DNA of 64,000 nucleotides, from the NCBI GenBank assembly GCA_023664265.1, contig JAMPFV010000011.1, positions 1 to 64,000 on the forward strand. The letters are read 5' to 3'. The notes beneath the pieces are model-generated. The model had not been told where the DNA came from. It made no database searches and saw only the letters and a program-made list of their open reading frames with translations. Numbering within the stretch: position 1 is the first letter of the stretch; every line of letters starts with the position of its first letter. Of this stretch, positions 51,953 to 60,611 are shown piece after piece. The translations under genes were made by a program, and so were the position numbers. The DNA comes from Roseburia sp. (GTDB lineage: Bacteria > Bacillota > Clostridia > Lachnospirales > Lachnospiraceae).

Positions 51953-53140
51953 ATGGAAATAAAAAATCAGACATTCACATGTGAACGAGACGGCCTGACC
52001 ATACGGGGCGCGCAGTATTTTCCCGCAGGCTTTACGGCGGACAAAACTTGGCCCGCCGTGATTGTGAGCCACGGCTTTGTCGGCAATTACGCCACTGTGA
52101 CAGAATATTGCGAGGAATTTGCCAAGATGGGGTATGCCGCCTTCTGCTTCAGCTTCTGCTGCGATGGCATACAGGGGGCAGACGAGTGTTACAGAAGCGA
52201 CGGCGCCTCCACGGACATGACCATTCAGAGCGAAGTAGCGGATCTGATCACCGTCAAAAATTATGTAAAAGGACTGCCCTACATTGACGCGGACCTGCTG
52301 ATTCTTGCCGGCGTCAGCCAAGGCGGCTTTGTCTCCGGCCTGACCGCCGCCAAATGCGGCAGCGAGATTGCAAAGCTGATTATGATTTATCCCGCGCTCT
52401 GCATCCCCGATCACGCCAGACGCGGATGTCTTGGCGGCTCCTGCTATGATCCGCACAAGGTTCCCGACACGATTGACTGCGGCCATACCCTGCTCGGGCG
52501 GGCCTTTCACGAGGAAGTCGTCGGGATGGACCCCTATCTCGAGCTTGCGGCCTATCAGGGCGACGTCCTGCTTCTGCAAGGGCTGTCGGACCAAATCGTG
52601 AATTATTCCTACGCCATCCGCGCCAAGGAAAGCTACCGCGAGGGACAGTGCCGCCTGCAGCTCATCCGAAATCTCGACCACGGCTTCGATGCTACGCAGC
52701 TTGAGAGCGCTTTCGCGTCCATACGGCAGTTTCTGGCAGGGCGCAGGGAGATTCTGACCATCCGCGTTATCATCACGCATACGGAGACGGCCACGGAGGG
52801 CGGTACGAGGAAGGTCCGCATTTTCTTTACGGGATACAGTGAGACGCCTTATTTTCAGGGCGCCATCCTGCCCGAGGGCTGCGACGCGCAGGAGTATCAG
52901 GACGGCGTGCAGACGAAAATGCAGGCAGAATACACGCTTGTCGGTCTGGACAGCGCAGGAGCGCAGTGCTCCATACATATCATAAACCGCAGAGACGGCG
53001 GGGAGTGGCGGCCTTCTGTGACAACCGACAGCGCCGTCCTCGCATGGATGAACCAAGCCGACCTGACTGCTGTGCTCGAGGGCGGGGACGGCGGCCCGAC
53101 GGTTCGGATATTCGCACAGGAGGACGCACTCCCTCAATAA
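51953..53140 (+). CDS. Alpha/beta hydrolase fused to a DUF3237-like domain
   Basis: A 395-residue protein. Residues 1-260 are an alpha/beta hydrolase: the oxyanion region VIVSHGFVGN, nucleophile GVSQGG near residue 127, an acidic residue in LQGLSDQIV and the His in NLDHGFDAT. Residues about 270-390 resemble DUF3237 (FQGAILPEGCDAQEYQDGVQ, then YTLVGLDSAG and AWMNQADLTAVLEGG). The hydrolase part is close to cinnamoyl-esterase-like enzymes. The fusion is unusual. ATG 51953 follows AAGGAGGTTTCC. No signal peptide is seen. Confidence 0.8.
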   Translation: MEIKNQTFTCERDGLTIRGAQYFPAGFTADKTWPAVIVSHGFVGNYATVTEYCEEFAKMGYAAFCFSFCCDGIQGADECYRSDGASTDMTIQSEVADLITVKNYVKGLPYIDADLLILAGVSQGGFVSGLTAAKCGSEIAKLIMIYPALCIPDHARRGCLGGSCYDPHKVPDTIDCGHTLLGRAFHEEVVGMDPYLELAAYQGDVLLLQGLSDQIVNYSYAIRAKESYREGQCRLQLIRNLDHGFDATQLESAFASIRQFLAGRREILTIRVIITHTETATEGGTRKVRIFFTGYSETPYFQGAILPEGCDAQEYQDGVQTKMQAEYTLVGLDSAGAQCSIHIINRRDGGEWRPSVTTDSAVLAWMNQADLTAVLEGGDGGPTVRIFAQEDALPQ

Positions 53141-53153
53141 ACACCCCTTCAGT

Positions 53154-53182
53154 CACCCTTTCCCTCAATTCGACATAATCTA
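53154..53182 (+). promoter_or_regulatory. Sigma-K-like promoter of the dpaAB operon
   Basis: An AC (53155-53156) at the -35 position, 17 bases, then CATAATCTA (53174-53182), matching the CATANNNTA -10 of mother-cell sigma-K. It lies 35 bases before dpaA. Confidence 0.65.
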
Positions 53183-53217
53183 TAAGGTATCCGTTGTCGT
53201 AGAAAAGGAGGACTGCA

Positions 53218-54090
53218 TTGATCAAATCTGACTTTTCCATTATCGGCGGTGACAGGCGCATCGCCCGCATGGCCCCCATCCTCGCCGACAAGGGGTATCA
53301 TGTATCCTGCTTTGCCACCGTCGGCCTTACGGAGGAGAAAAATCCGAAAATATACCACGCCGCCTCCGGCAGGGAAGCGCTTGAGGGCGCGCGGGTTCTC
53401 ATCACCGGCATTCCCATGACGAAGGGCGACTGCATTTTCTGCGAAGCGCAGGCCGTCGAAATCAGCCTCTCCGAGCTTCAGCGGCGCCTCAGAAAGCACC
53501 AGACGCTCTTTGGCGGCGTCATTCCCGAGGCGTTTCGGCAAACCTGCGAGGAGCGGGAGATCAACTGCTATGACTTCATGCGCGACGAGCCGCTGACCCT
53601 CTTCAACGCCATCGCCACCGCAGAGGGCGCCATTCTGGAGGCGCTTCTGCACAAGGCGTCCAATCTCCATCAAAGCGATACGCTCGTGCTCGGCTATGGA
53701 AGATGCGGCAAAGTTCTCGCCGACAAGCTCAGGGGGCTTTCCGCCCGCGTGACCGTCTGCACCAACGACAGACAGGAGCTTGCGCTCGCCGCCGCTCTCG
53801 GCCTTGACACACTCCGCCTCTCGGATCTCAGGCAGAATATCAGGCGCTTTGAATACATATTTAACACAATTCCCGTCTGCGTCCTCAAGAAATCCTGTCT
53901 GGCAAACGTGCAAAAGAACGCGATTATCATCGACATCGCCTCCAACCAAAGCGGCGCGGATTATGAGGCCGCGAGGCTGCTTCATACGGACATTCACTTC
54001 TGCCCCGGCCTCCCCGGGAAATACGCAAGTCAAAGCTGCGCGGAGCGCCTCGTGCAATACGTCCTGCAATGCTGCGGCAATTTCCTATGA
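53218..54090 (+). CDS. dpaA: Dipicolinate synthase subunit A
   Basis: A 290-residue protein (SpoVFA) that, with DpaB, makes dipicolinic acid from dihydrodipicolinate in the mother cell. It has an N-terminal domain (SIIGGDRRIARMAPILADKG) and a Rossmann domain (LVLGYGRCGKVLADKL). Start TTG 53218 has GGAGG at seven bases. It is followed by dpaB after 44 bases. A sigma-K-like promoter lies upstream, in line with late mother-cell expression in Bacillus. Confidence 0.93.
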   Translation: MIKSDFSIIGGDRRIARMAPILADKGYHVSCFATVGLTEEKNPKIYHAASGREALEGARVLITGIPMTKGDCIFCEAQAVEISLSELQRRLRKHQTLFGGVIPEAFRQTCEEREINCYDFMRDEPLTLFNAIATAEGAILEALLHKASNLHQSDTLVLGYGRCGKVLADKLRGLSARVTVCTNDRQELALAAALGLDTLRLSDLRQNIRRFEYIFNTIPVCVLKKSCLANVQKNAIIIDIASNQSGADYEAARLLHTDIHFCPGLPGKYASQSCAERLVQYVLQCCGNFL

Positions 54091-54134
54091 TAAGAAAAAC
54101 AAGCTCTCAAAACAACCATACAGGAGGTTCCACA

Positions 54135-54728
54135 ATGGATTTAAAGGAGAAAAAAATCGGCGTTGCCCTTACAGGCTCCTTCTGTACCTATGAGAAAGCG
54201 TTTACCGAACTCCAAAAGCTCACGGAAGCCGGAGCCGAGGTCTATCCCATCCTCTCCGAGGCCGCCCAGACCATCACGAGCCGCTTCGGAAAGCCGGAGC
54301 AGTATATTCAGCGGCTTATCGAGCTTACCGGAAAAAGCCCGATTACCTGCATTGAGGGCGCGGAGCCAATCGGCCCCAAGAGTTTTCTGGATATCCTCGT
54401 CATTCTCCCCTGCACCGGAAACACGGCCGCAAAGCTCGCAAACGGCATCACCGACACGCCCGTGCTGATGGCCGCAAAGGCCCATCTGAGAAACAACAAG
54501 CCGCTCGTCATCTCCATATCGACCAACGACGGGCTGGGCATGAACCTGAAAAACATCGGACTGCTCTGCAACAGCAAGAACATCTACTTCGTTCCCTTCG
54601 GACAGGATAACTACGAGAAAAAGCCAAACTCTCTGGTCGCGCACACCGCTCTTTTGATTCCCACCCTTGAAATGGCGCTGGAGCATCGGCAGTATCAACC
54701 AATATTAAAGGATTATGAAAGGCTATAA
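54135..54728 (+). CDS. dpaB: Dipicolinate synthase subunit B
   Basis: A 197-residue flavoprotein-like subunit (SpoVFB). Markers are KKIGVALTGSFCTYEKAFTE, the phosphate-binding PCTGNTAAKLANGITDTPV and the KAHLRNNKPLVI segment. It completes the DPA synthase, whose product is pumped into the forespore with calcium and gives the spore heat resistance. ATG 54135 has ACAGGAGG. The asparagine synthetase starts two bases after its stop. Confidence 0.94.
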   Translation: MDLKEKKIGVALTGSFCTYEKAFTELQKLTEAGAEVYPILSEAAQTITSRFGKPEQYIQRLIELTGKSPITCIEGAEPIGPKSFLDILVILPCTGNTAAKLANGITDTPVLMAAKAHLRNNKPLVISISTNDGLGMNLKNIGLLCNSKNIYFVPFGQDNYEKKPNSLVAHTALLIPTLEMALEHRQYQPILKDYERL

Positions 54729-54730
54729 TT

Positions 54731-56584
54731 ATGTGTGGAATCGCAGGCTTCAGCAATTTTAACGGAAATTATACCGAGGACGCCTCAAGCGGCTATGCCA
54801 TCCTGCAGCGCATGAACCGCGTTCAAAAGCACCGCGGCCCCGACGAGGAGGATGTGCTCCTGACACGCTTCTGCGGTCTGGCGCATGTCCGTCTCTCCAT
54901 TCTGGATCCGTCAAACGGGCATCAGCCCATGACAAGACAGCTCGGGAACCACTGCGCCTCCATCGTTTACAACGGCGAGATCTACAACATGCCCGCCCTG
55001 CGCCGCGCCTTGGAAAAGGAAGGCGTTATCTTCGAGACCGTCTCCGACACGGAAGTGCTTCTGATGGGCTACCTCTGTCACGGCGTTGACTATGTGAAGC
55101 AGCTCAACGGCATTTTTGCCTTCTGCATCTGGGACGAGAGCCTGAAAAGGCTGTACCTCTTCCGCGACCGCATGGGCGTGAAACCGCTGTTTTATACGCT
55201 TTTTCACGGGACACTTGTCTTTGCCTCAGAGCCAAAGGGGATTCTGGCCTATCCCGACTTTAAGGCGCAGGTGGATCGCGAAGGGCTGTGCGAGGTCTTT
55301 GGCTTAGGCCCCGCAAAGACCTACGGAAAAGGCGTGTTCAAAAACATTTGCGAGCTGCTGCCCGGACACTTCATGGAATTTGGCGGCTCCACGCTGACCA
55401 CGCGCCCCTACTGGACGCTGGAAAGCCGTCCGCACGAGGACAGTTGGGCGCAGACCGTCGAAAAGACGCGCTGGCTCGTATCCGACGCCATCCGCCTGCA
55501 AATGCTCTCCGACGTGCCAATCTGCACCTTTTTGTCGGGCGGCATTGACAGCAGCCTCGTCACCGCCATATGCAGTCAGGAGCTGCGCCAAAAAGGACTC
55601 CCGCTCGATACCTACTCCTTCGACTTTCGGGACAACGACCTTCATTTCAAGGCCAACGCCTTCCAGCCCTCTCAGGACCGCCCGTGGGTTGACAAAATGG
55701 TTGACTTTGCAGAGACGCGCCATCACTACCTCGAATGCGCCAACGACGCGCTGTACGACTATCTGTTCGCAGCCGTGGACGCGCGGGATCTGCCCTGCAT
55801 GGCGGACGTGGAAGCCTCCATGCTGTATTTCTGTGAAAAGGTCGCCGCAGCGCACAAGGTCACCCTGACCGGAGAATGCGCGGATGAAATCTTCGGCGGA
55901 TACCCGTGGTTCCACAAGAAGGAGTGCTTTGAAGCGGACTGCTTCCCATGGTCCATGGACTTCTCCCCGCGCACACTCCTTCTGAAGGATTCCGTGCTCG
56001 AAAAGCTGCCGTTGGAAGAATACGCGCACGCGGCCTACCGTAAAACCCTCTCCGAGACACCCGTGTTGGCAAGCGAAAACGCGGAGGAGAAACGGCGCAG
56101 GGAGATTTCTTATCTGAATCTGAGATGGTTTATGCAGACACTGCTTGACCGAATGGACCGCACCGGTATGCATGTGGGACTGGAGGCCCGCGTGCCATTT
56201 GCAGACCATCGGATTGTGGAATATCTGTGGAATGTGCCGTGGGACATGAAATGCAAGGACGGCGTTGTGAAGGGGCTGCTGCGCGCGGCTGCAAGGGATT
56301 ACCTCCCCGACGAGGTGCTCTACCGCCGCAAGAGCCCATACCCCAAGACCTATGATCCCGACTATGAGGCGCTGCTGCGGCGCGCGCTTTTGAACGTGCT
56401 GGCGGACAAACGCGCACCGCTCGGAATGCTGATTGATTCGGAGAAGGTTGCGGCCTTCCTGCAATGCCCCACCGATTACGGCAGGCCCTTCTACGGACAG
56501 TTGATGGCAGGGCCGCAGCTTCTGGCCTATCTGCTCCAAGTCAATTACTGGCTCACAAAATATGACATTGACGTCATATTATAA
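54731..56584 (+). CDS. asnB: Asparagine synthetase, glutamine-hydrolysing
   Basis: A 617-residue enzyme. The N-terminal Cys2 nucleophile (MCGIAGFSN) opens the glutaminase domain (HRGPDEE, YNGEIYN). The synthetase domain has the PP-loop SGGIDSS near residue 260 and GECADEIFGGYPW. It makes asparagine from aspartate with glutamine nitrogen. It starts two bases after dpaB and so belongs to the dipicolinate operon, resembling sporulation-linked AsnO of Bacillus rather than the vegetative enzyme. The order dpaA-dpaB-asn suggests mother-cell expression. Confidence 0.93.
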   Translation: MCGIAGFSNFNGNYTEDASSGYAILQRMNRVQKHRGPDEEDVLLTRFCGLAHVRLSILDPSNGHQPMTRQLGNHCASIVYNGEIYNMPALRRALEKEGVIFETVSDTEVLLMGYLCHGVDYVKQLNGIFAFCIWDESLKRLYLFRDRMGVKPLFYTLFHGTLVFASEPKGILAYPDFKAQVDREGLCEVFGLGPAKTYGKGVFKNICELLPGHFMEFGGSTLTTRPYWTLESRPHEDSWAQTVEKTRWLVSDAIRLQMLSDVPICTFLSGGIDSSLVTAICSQELRQKGLPLDTYSFDFRDNDLHFKANAFQPSQDRPWVDKMVDFAETRHHYLECANDALYDYLFAAVDARDLPCMADVEASMLYFCEKVAAAHKVTLTGECADEIFGGYPWFHKKECFEADCFPWSMDFSPRTLLLKDSVLEKLPLEEYAHAAYRKTLSETPVLASENAEEKRRREISYLNLRWFMQTLLDRMDRTGMHVGLEARVPFADHRIVEYLWNVPWDMKCKDGVVKGLLRAAARDYLPDEVLYRRKSPYPKTYDPDYEALLRRALLNVLADKRAPLGMLIDSEKVAAFLQCPTDYGRPFYGQLMAGPQLLAYLLQVNYWLTKYDIDVIL

Positions 56585-56595
56585 GCTGTGAATAA

Positions 56596-57885
56596 CTACA
56601 TGGCGTCTTCCGCCGGCTTGGGAAAAATCACGCTGAAGCGCGTGCCCAGCCCCTCGCGGCTGACAATATCGCAGTACCCCTGATGGCGGTCGATGATCCA
56701 TTTCGCGATGGAAAGCCCCAGCCCCGTGCCGCCGGTCTTACTGTTGCGGACCGCGTCCGCGCGGTAAAAGCGGTCAAACATATGCGCGACGTCCTGCGAC
56801 GCCATGCCGATTCCGTTGTCCTGAATGCCGTAAAAGGGCGAGCCGTCCTTCCACTCCCCCGCCCGAATCACGATTTCCTCTCCCTCCTCGGTGTACTTCG
56901 CGGCATTGTCAATCAGAATCCGCGCCGACTGCTTGAGCATGTCACAGTCCCCGATTACATAGACGCGGCCTGTCTCTTCATATTTATAATGATGCTTTTC
57001 GTCTATCATCAGGGACTCCTCACAGACCTCCTTCATCATGTCATTCAGGCAGAGCCGTTTCTTGTCAAGGCTCTGCCTGTTGGCGTCTCCCCGCGCCAGA
57101 AACAAAAGCTGCTCGACAAGCTTCTGCATATGATTTGCCTCATTCTTGATCGCCTCTATGGACTCGGTCAGAATCGCCTCGTCCTCCTTTCCCCAGCGGT
57201 CCAGCAGATTCACATAGCCCTGAATCACCGCAATCGGCGTCCGCAGCTCGTGTGAGGCGTCCGACACAAACTGCGTCTGCTGCTTATAGGAGGCCCGTAT
57301 CCGCTCCAGCAGACCGTTCAGCGCCGTCTCAATCCCCAGCAAATCCTTGTCATGCATGTGGATCCCCGCGTCCAGCGTCTCCACCCTGAAATTCGATATC
57401 GCGTCCTCGAGGCTGTGGTACTTCGCCTCGTCAAACGCCTGCTCACTCAAAGCCTGTGCCTGCGCCGCAATCTCGTTCAAGGGCTTCAGGTGCTTCCTGA
57501 CCTGCGCCGTCCCATGCACGGTCTCGTCGAGCACCTGTATCATCTGCACGGCACCGACACACAGCGCCGCCCAGCGGAGCCAATAAAGCCATTGTCCGAT
57601 GGCGACCGTGTAAAACATCTTCCCTTCGCCTGTCTCAACCCTGTAGACTGCATCCCTCAAGGTCTCTCCCCATATGACACTTCTGTCATAACGCATCGAG
57701 AAGGCACCCGCAAGCTGGATATCCATCCCGTAGAGAAACACCACCGCCAGCACGAGACAGACAAAAAAATCGAGAAACAAATAGGACGTCACTCTCAGCC
57801 ATATATTTTGTAAATTGATTTTCCATGCGATCGAGGTCACCTTCACGGACGCCGTTTTGTCATTCTCTGATTTCTTCCCCATCAC
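56596..57885 (-). CDS. Sensor histidine kinase
   Basis: A 429-residue membrane kinase. Two membrane segments flank an external stretch of about 60 residues (35-52 and about 112-130). HisKA has SDASHELRTPIAVIQGYVNL, and HATPase has RILIDNAAKYTEEG, GIQDNGIGMA and GGTGLGLSIAKWI. No HAMP box is obvious, but a helical linker is present. Its gene overlaps the response regulator by four bases (ATGA), giving an OmpR-type two-component system. It ends 11 bases from the convergent asparagine synthetase gene. The signal is unknown. Confidence 0.93.
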   Translation of the reverse strand: MMGKKSENDKTASVKVTSIAWKINLQNIWLRVTSYLFLDFFVCLVLAVVFLYGMDIQLAGAFSMRYDRSVIWGETLRDAVYRVETGEGKMFYTVAIGQWLYWLRWAALCVGAVQMIQVLDETVHGTAQVRKHLKPLNEIAAQAQALSEQAFDEAKYHSLEDAISNFRVETLDAGIHMHDKDLLGIETALNGLLERIRASYKQQTQFVSDASHELRTPIAVIQGYVNLLDRWGKEDEAILTESIEAIKNEANHMQKLVEQLLFLARGDANRQSLDKKRLCLNDMMKEVCEESLMIDEKHHYKYEETGRVYVIGDCDMLKQSARILIDNAAKYTEEGEEIVIRAGEWKDGSPFYGIQDNGIGMASQDVAHMFDRFYRADAVRNSKTGGTGLGLSIAKWIIDRHQGYCDIVSREGLGTRFSVIFPKPAEDAM

Positions 57886-58568
57886 TGCTCATCCTTTATA
57901 CAATATCCCACGCCGCGCACCGTCTGTATCAGCCTGACCCCGTAGACATCATCCAGCTTGCTGCGCAGATACCGCACATACACGTCGATAATGTTGGTCT
58001 CGCCCATATAGTCATATCCGCACACCTTCTCGAGCAGCGTGTCCCTCGAAATCACGATATTTTTATTTTCCAGCAGGACGCGCAGCAGCTCAAACTCCCT
58101 ATGCGTCAGCTCGACAAGCCTGCCGTCATAACGCACCTCATAGCGCGCGGCATCCAGCGCGAGCGCCCCGCAGGTCAGAAGATTCTTGTCTCCCACGGCG
58201 GCACCCGCACGCTTTTTCAGCGCAAGGCGGATGCGGGCAAGCAGCTCCTCGATGGCAAAGGGCTTGGTCATATAGTCGTCCGCCCCGCCGTCAAGCCCCG
58301 CCACCTTATCCATCACCTCGTCCCTCGCTGTCAGCATAATCACGGGCATGTCGGAGCTTTTTCGGAGCCTGCGCAGCACCTCAAAGCCGTTCAGCTCCGG
58401 CAGCATCACGTCCAGCACCATCAGATCGGCCTGTCCGCTCTCGGCCTTCTCCAGCCCCTCCCTGCCGTTTACAGCCTTCATCACCTGATAGCCCTCATGC
58501 ATCAGCTCCAGCTCCAGGAACCGCCCTATTTTCTCTTCATCCTCCACCACAAGAATCGTCGTCGCCAT
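57882..58568 (-). CDS. OmpR-family response regulator
   Basis: A 228-residue regulator. Receiver domain: ILVVEDEEKIGR, phosphorylated Asp in LMVLDVMLPELNG near residue 53 and Lys in YMTKPFAIEELLAR. Winged-helix DNA-binding domain: ELTHREFELLRVLLEN and VYVRYLRSKLDD. It pairs with the kinase encoded after it. ATG 58568 is preferred over 58577 for the AGAAAGG spacing. Targets cannot be read from the window. Confidence 0.94.
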   Translation of the reverse strand: MATTILVVEDEEKIGRFLELELMHEGYQVMKAVNGREGLEKAESGQADLMVLDVMLPELNGFEVLRRLRKSSDMPVIMLTARDEVMDKVAGLDGGADDYMTKPFAIEELLARIRLALKKRAGAAVGDKNLLTCGALALDAARYEVRYDGRLVELTHREFELLRVLLENKNIVISRDTLLEKVCGYDYMGETNIIDVYVRYLRSKLDDVYGVRLIQTVRGVGYCIKDEQ

Positions 58569-58620
58569 GCCGCACACGCCTTTCTCTGCCAGTCCTTATT
58601 GACTGCGCCTTTCTCTCTTA

Positions 58621-59163
58621 TCAGTCCTTGTTGACCGCGTTGTTAAACTCGTTCTTGATGTTCTCCGCCGCGGAAGCCGCGCCGTCCATCGCCTTGTTGA
58701 TATCAAGGTCCACGCTTCGGATATCCGGCCCCGCGAAGTGATACTGCATGTTGAAGAACAGGCCTATCACCATCAGCGGGAGCACTACCCAGAAGGCGAA
58801 GAACAGCAGTACCACCAACAGCGTTATCGGCACTCTGAAAATCTCCCTGCCCTGCCGCTCCACACAGAAGCTGTTTCTGTTGCCCTTCTCAATCCAGCGC
58901 ACGCACCATTTCCCGAAGCGTCTCAACAAATCGCCAAAGCCTGCCCTGTTCTCCTGCTCCTGCCGTGGCGCCGCACTGATTACGCACTGCTCGCTCTGCG
59001 TCGTGTAGCTCTCCCGCTCGGGGCCCTTAGCTTTCCCGTTCTGCTCCAGCCAGATCATCGCGTCGAGAATATCCCAATTGCTGTTCTCCAACGCCTGCTT
59101 TGCCTCCTCGTAAGAGACGTTTGCCCTTTCCCTCAATTTTTCAACCTTTTCAAAGTTATCCAT
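58621..59163 (-). CDS. UBA-like domain membrane protein (DUF4342-type)
   Basis: A 180-residue protein. Residues 1-45 form a UBA/TS-N-like helical bundle (LRERANVSYEEAKQALENSN, ILDAMIWLEQNG), as in DUF4342 proteins and EF-Ts. One strongly hydrophobic segment lies at about 113-138 (ITLLVVLLFFAFWVVLPLMV). The C-terminal part is polar. The UBA-like part may bind peptides or nascent chains. It is upstream of and possibly co-transcribed with the two-component genes (52-base gap). Function is unknown. Confidence 0.8.
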   Translation of the reverse strand: MDNFEKVEKLRERANVSYEEAKQALENSNWDILDAMIWLEQNGKAKGPERESYTTQSEQCVISAAPRQEQENRAGFGDLLRRFGKWCVRWIEKGNRNSFCVERQGREIFRVPITLLVVLLFFAFWVVLPLMVIGLFFNMQYHFAGPDIRSVDLDINKAMDGAASAAENIKNEFNNAVNKD

Positions 59164-59465
59164 CCTCTGAATCCTCCATTTCTTCCAAGCTCGAATTTAG
59201 GTACAAGCCCAAATCTCGATTTCTGTTGGCCCGTTATCTTGTTTACAGCTATATCCTACCGCGCCAATATTAAACGAAAATGGGAGAAAGATTAAAATCA
59301 GATTAAAGTTTGTTGTACTATTATGTTATCACAATCGCGGTGATATTGCCATCACAATTCCACGTTCGCTCAAATACCATTGCCCCCTTTCCCGACCTGT
59401 GTTACACTTAGGAAAACGCTGATGAGAGCGTTTTTCTAAAATACAGACCGAAAGTGAGAACCCCG
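59164..59465. other. Divergent intergenic region before dus
   Basis: About 300 bases. Near dus it holds a promoter and hairpin (listed separately). The side toward the UBA-like gene is AT-rich and must hold its promoter; I see no clear -35/-10 pair. Confidence 0.5.
59380..59437 (+). promoter_or_regulatory. Promoter of dus with an immediate hairpin
   Basis: TTGCCC (59380-59385), 17 bases, TACACT (59403-59408). The expected transcript starts at a hairpin with a T-run (59411-59437, AACGCT and AGCGTT arms), which looks like an attenuator or 5' stabiliser. Confidence 0.5.
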
Positions 59466-60410
59466 ATGATCACCTGTTACCTCGCCCCGATGGAGGGCAT
59501 CACCACCTATATCTACCGCAGCGCCTACAACCGCTATTTCGGCGGGATTGACAAGTATTTCACGCCGTTTATCGCAAGCAGGAAAATGAACAGCCGCGAG
59601 CGCAGCGAAATCCTGCCCGAGCACAACGAGGGCCTGCTTGTCGTGCCGCAGATACTCACCAACCGCGCGGAGGAGTTTCTACAGATTGCGGAGCAGATTA
59701 CCGCCTTCGGATACCGAACCGTCAATCTGAATCTCGGCTGTCCCTCGGGAACCGTGACCGCAAGAAAGCGCGGCGCCGGCTTTCTCGGCGTGCCGGAGCA
59801 GCTCGACGAATTTCTGTATGACATATTTGAGAAATCGCCGCTCAAAATCTCCATCAAGACCCGTATCGGCGTCTCCTCCGAGGAGGAGTGGGACAGGCTC
59901 CTTGCCATCTATCAAAAATATCCGATTGAGGAGCTGATCATCCACCCGCGCCTCCAACAGGAGCAGTACGGGGGAACGCCGCACAAAGGCGCATACCGAA
60001 AAGCGCAGGACAGGTTGCAGCAGATACCGCTCTGCTACAACGGCGACATTCACTCGCCCGACGATTTTATGACGCTTGCGTCAGAATTTCCCGATATTTC
60101 CCGCGTTATGCTGGAGCGCGGGATTCTCAAGGACCCGTACCTTGTCAGCAGACTGCGGCAGGATTCGGGCGCCATTTATGACAAAAGCGTCATAAAGGCT
60201 TTCCACGATGAGATTTTTGCGCGCTATGCGGAGGCGATGTCCGGCGAGACGCCTGTGTTATACAAAATGAAGGATTTGTGGACCTATCTGAGCCAAAGCT
60301 TCACCAATCCCGAAAAGTATCTGAAAAAAATCCGCAAAGCCAACAGCTTTGCGGATTATAAAACGGCCGTGAACGCTCTGCTGCGCGAGCAGGAGCTTTT
60401 ACTTCAATGA
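59466..60410 (+). CDS. dus: tRNA-dihydrouridine synthase
   Basis: A 314-residue FMN enzyme that reduces uridines in the tRNA D-loop. It starts ITCYLAPMEGITTYIYRSAY, has the NLNLGCPSG motif with the catalytic cysteine region near residue 96, KTRIG and the C-terminal helical domain. Note that the typical NxGCP cysteine is present, but the segment is slightly shorter than in DusB. ATG 59466 is preceded by GAAAGTGAGAA. It stands alone with its own promoter and terminator. Confidence 0.92.
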   Translation: MITCYLAPMEGITTYIYRSAYNRYFGGIDKYFTPFIASRKMNSRERSEILPEHNEGLLVVPQILTNRAEEFLQIAEQITAFGYRTVNLNLGCPSGTVTARKRGAGFLGVPEQLDEFLYDIFEKSPLKISIKTRIGVSSEEEWDRLLAIYQKYPIEELIIHPRLQQEQYGGTPHKGAYRKAQDRLQQIPLCYNGDIHSPDDFMTLASEFPDISRVMLERGILKDPYLVSRLRQDSGAIYDKSVIKAFHDEIFARYAEAMSGETPVLYKMKDLWTYLSQSFTNPEKYLKKIRKANSFADYKTAVNALLREQELLLQ

Positions 60411-60544
60411 TTCACGCTGACGGAATATTAAGAAAATCTCATTCGCCTTCGCAAGTGCAGCTTAGCAATTTTTGTGCAATCTGCCTCGTCGAAAATAAAA
60501 CAGTACCTTTTGACACCCTAATCCTATAGAATAAAAAATAAGGC

Positions 60545-60579
60545 AACGCCCCGCAACATATTCAGCATTGCAGGGCGTT
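60545..60579. terminator. Terminator between dus and the Amt-PII gene
   Basis: AACGCCCCGCAA pairs with TTGCAGGGCGTT (one mismatch). On the minus strand TTATTTTTT follows, and on the plus strand a weaker T-rich run, so it may serve both genes. Confidence 0.8.
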
Positions 60580-60611
60580 GTCTTCTATTTATAAATAATA
60601 ATCAGGGAGAG

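Noticed and set aside
55304-56539. 411-codon open frame on the minus strand
   Set aside because: Antisense of the asparagine synthetase gene; no own motifs.
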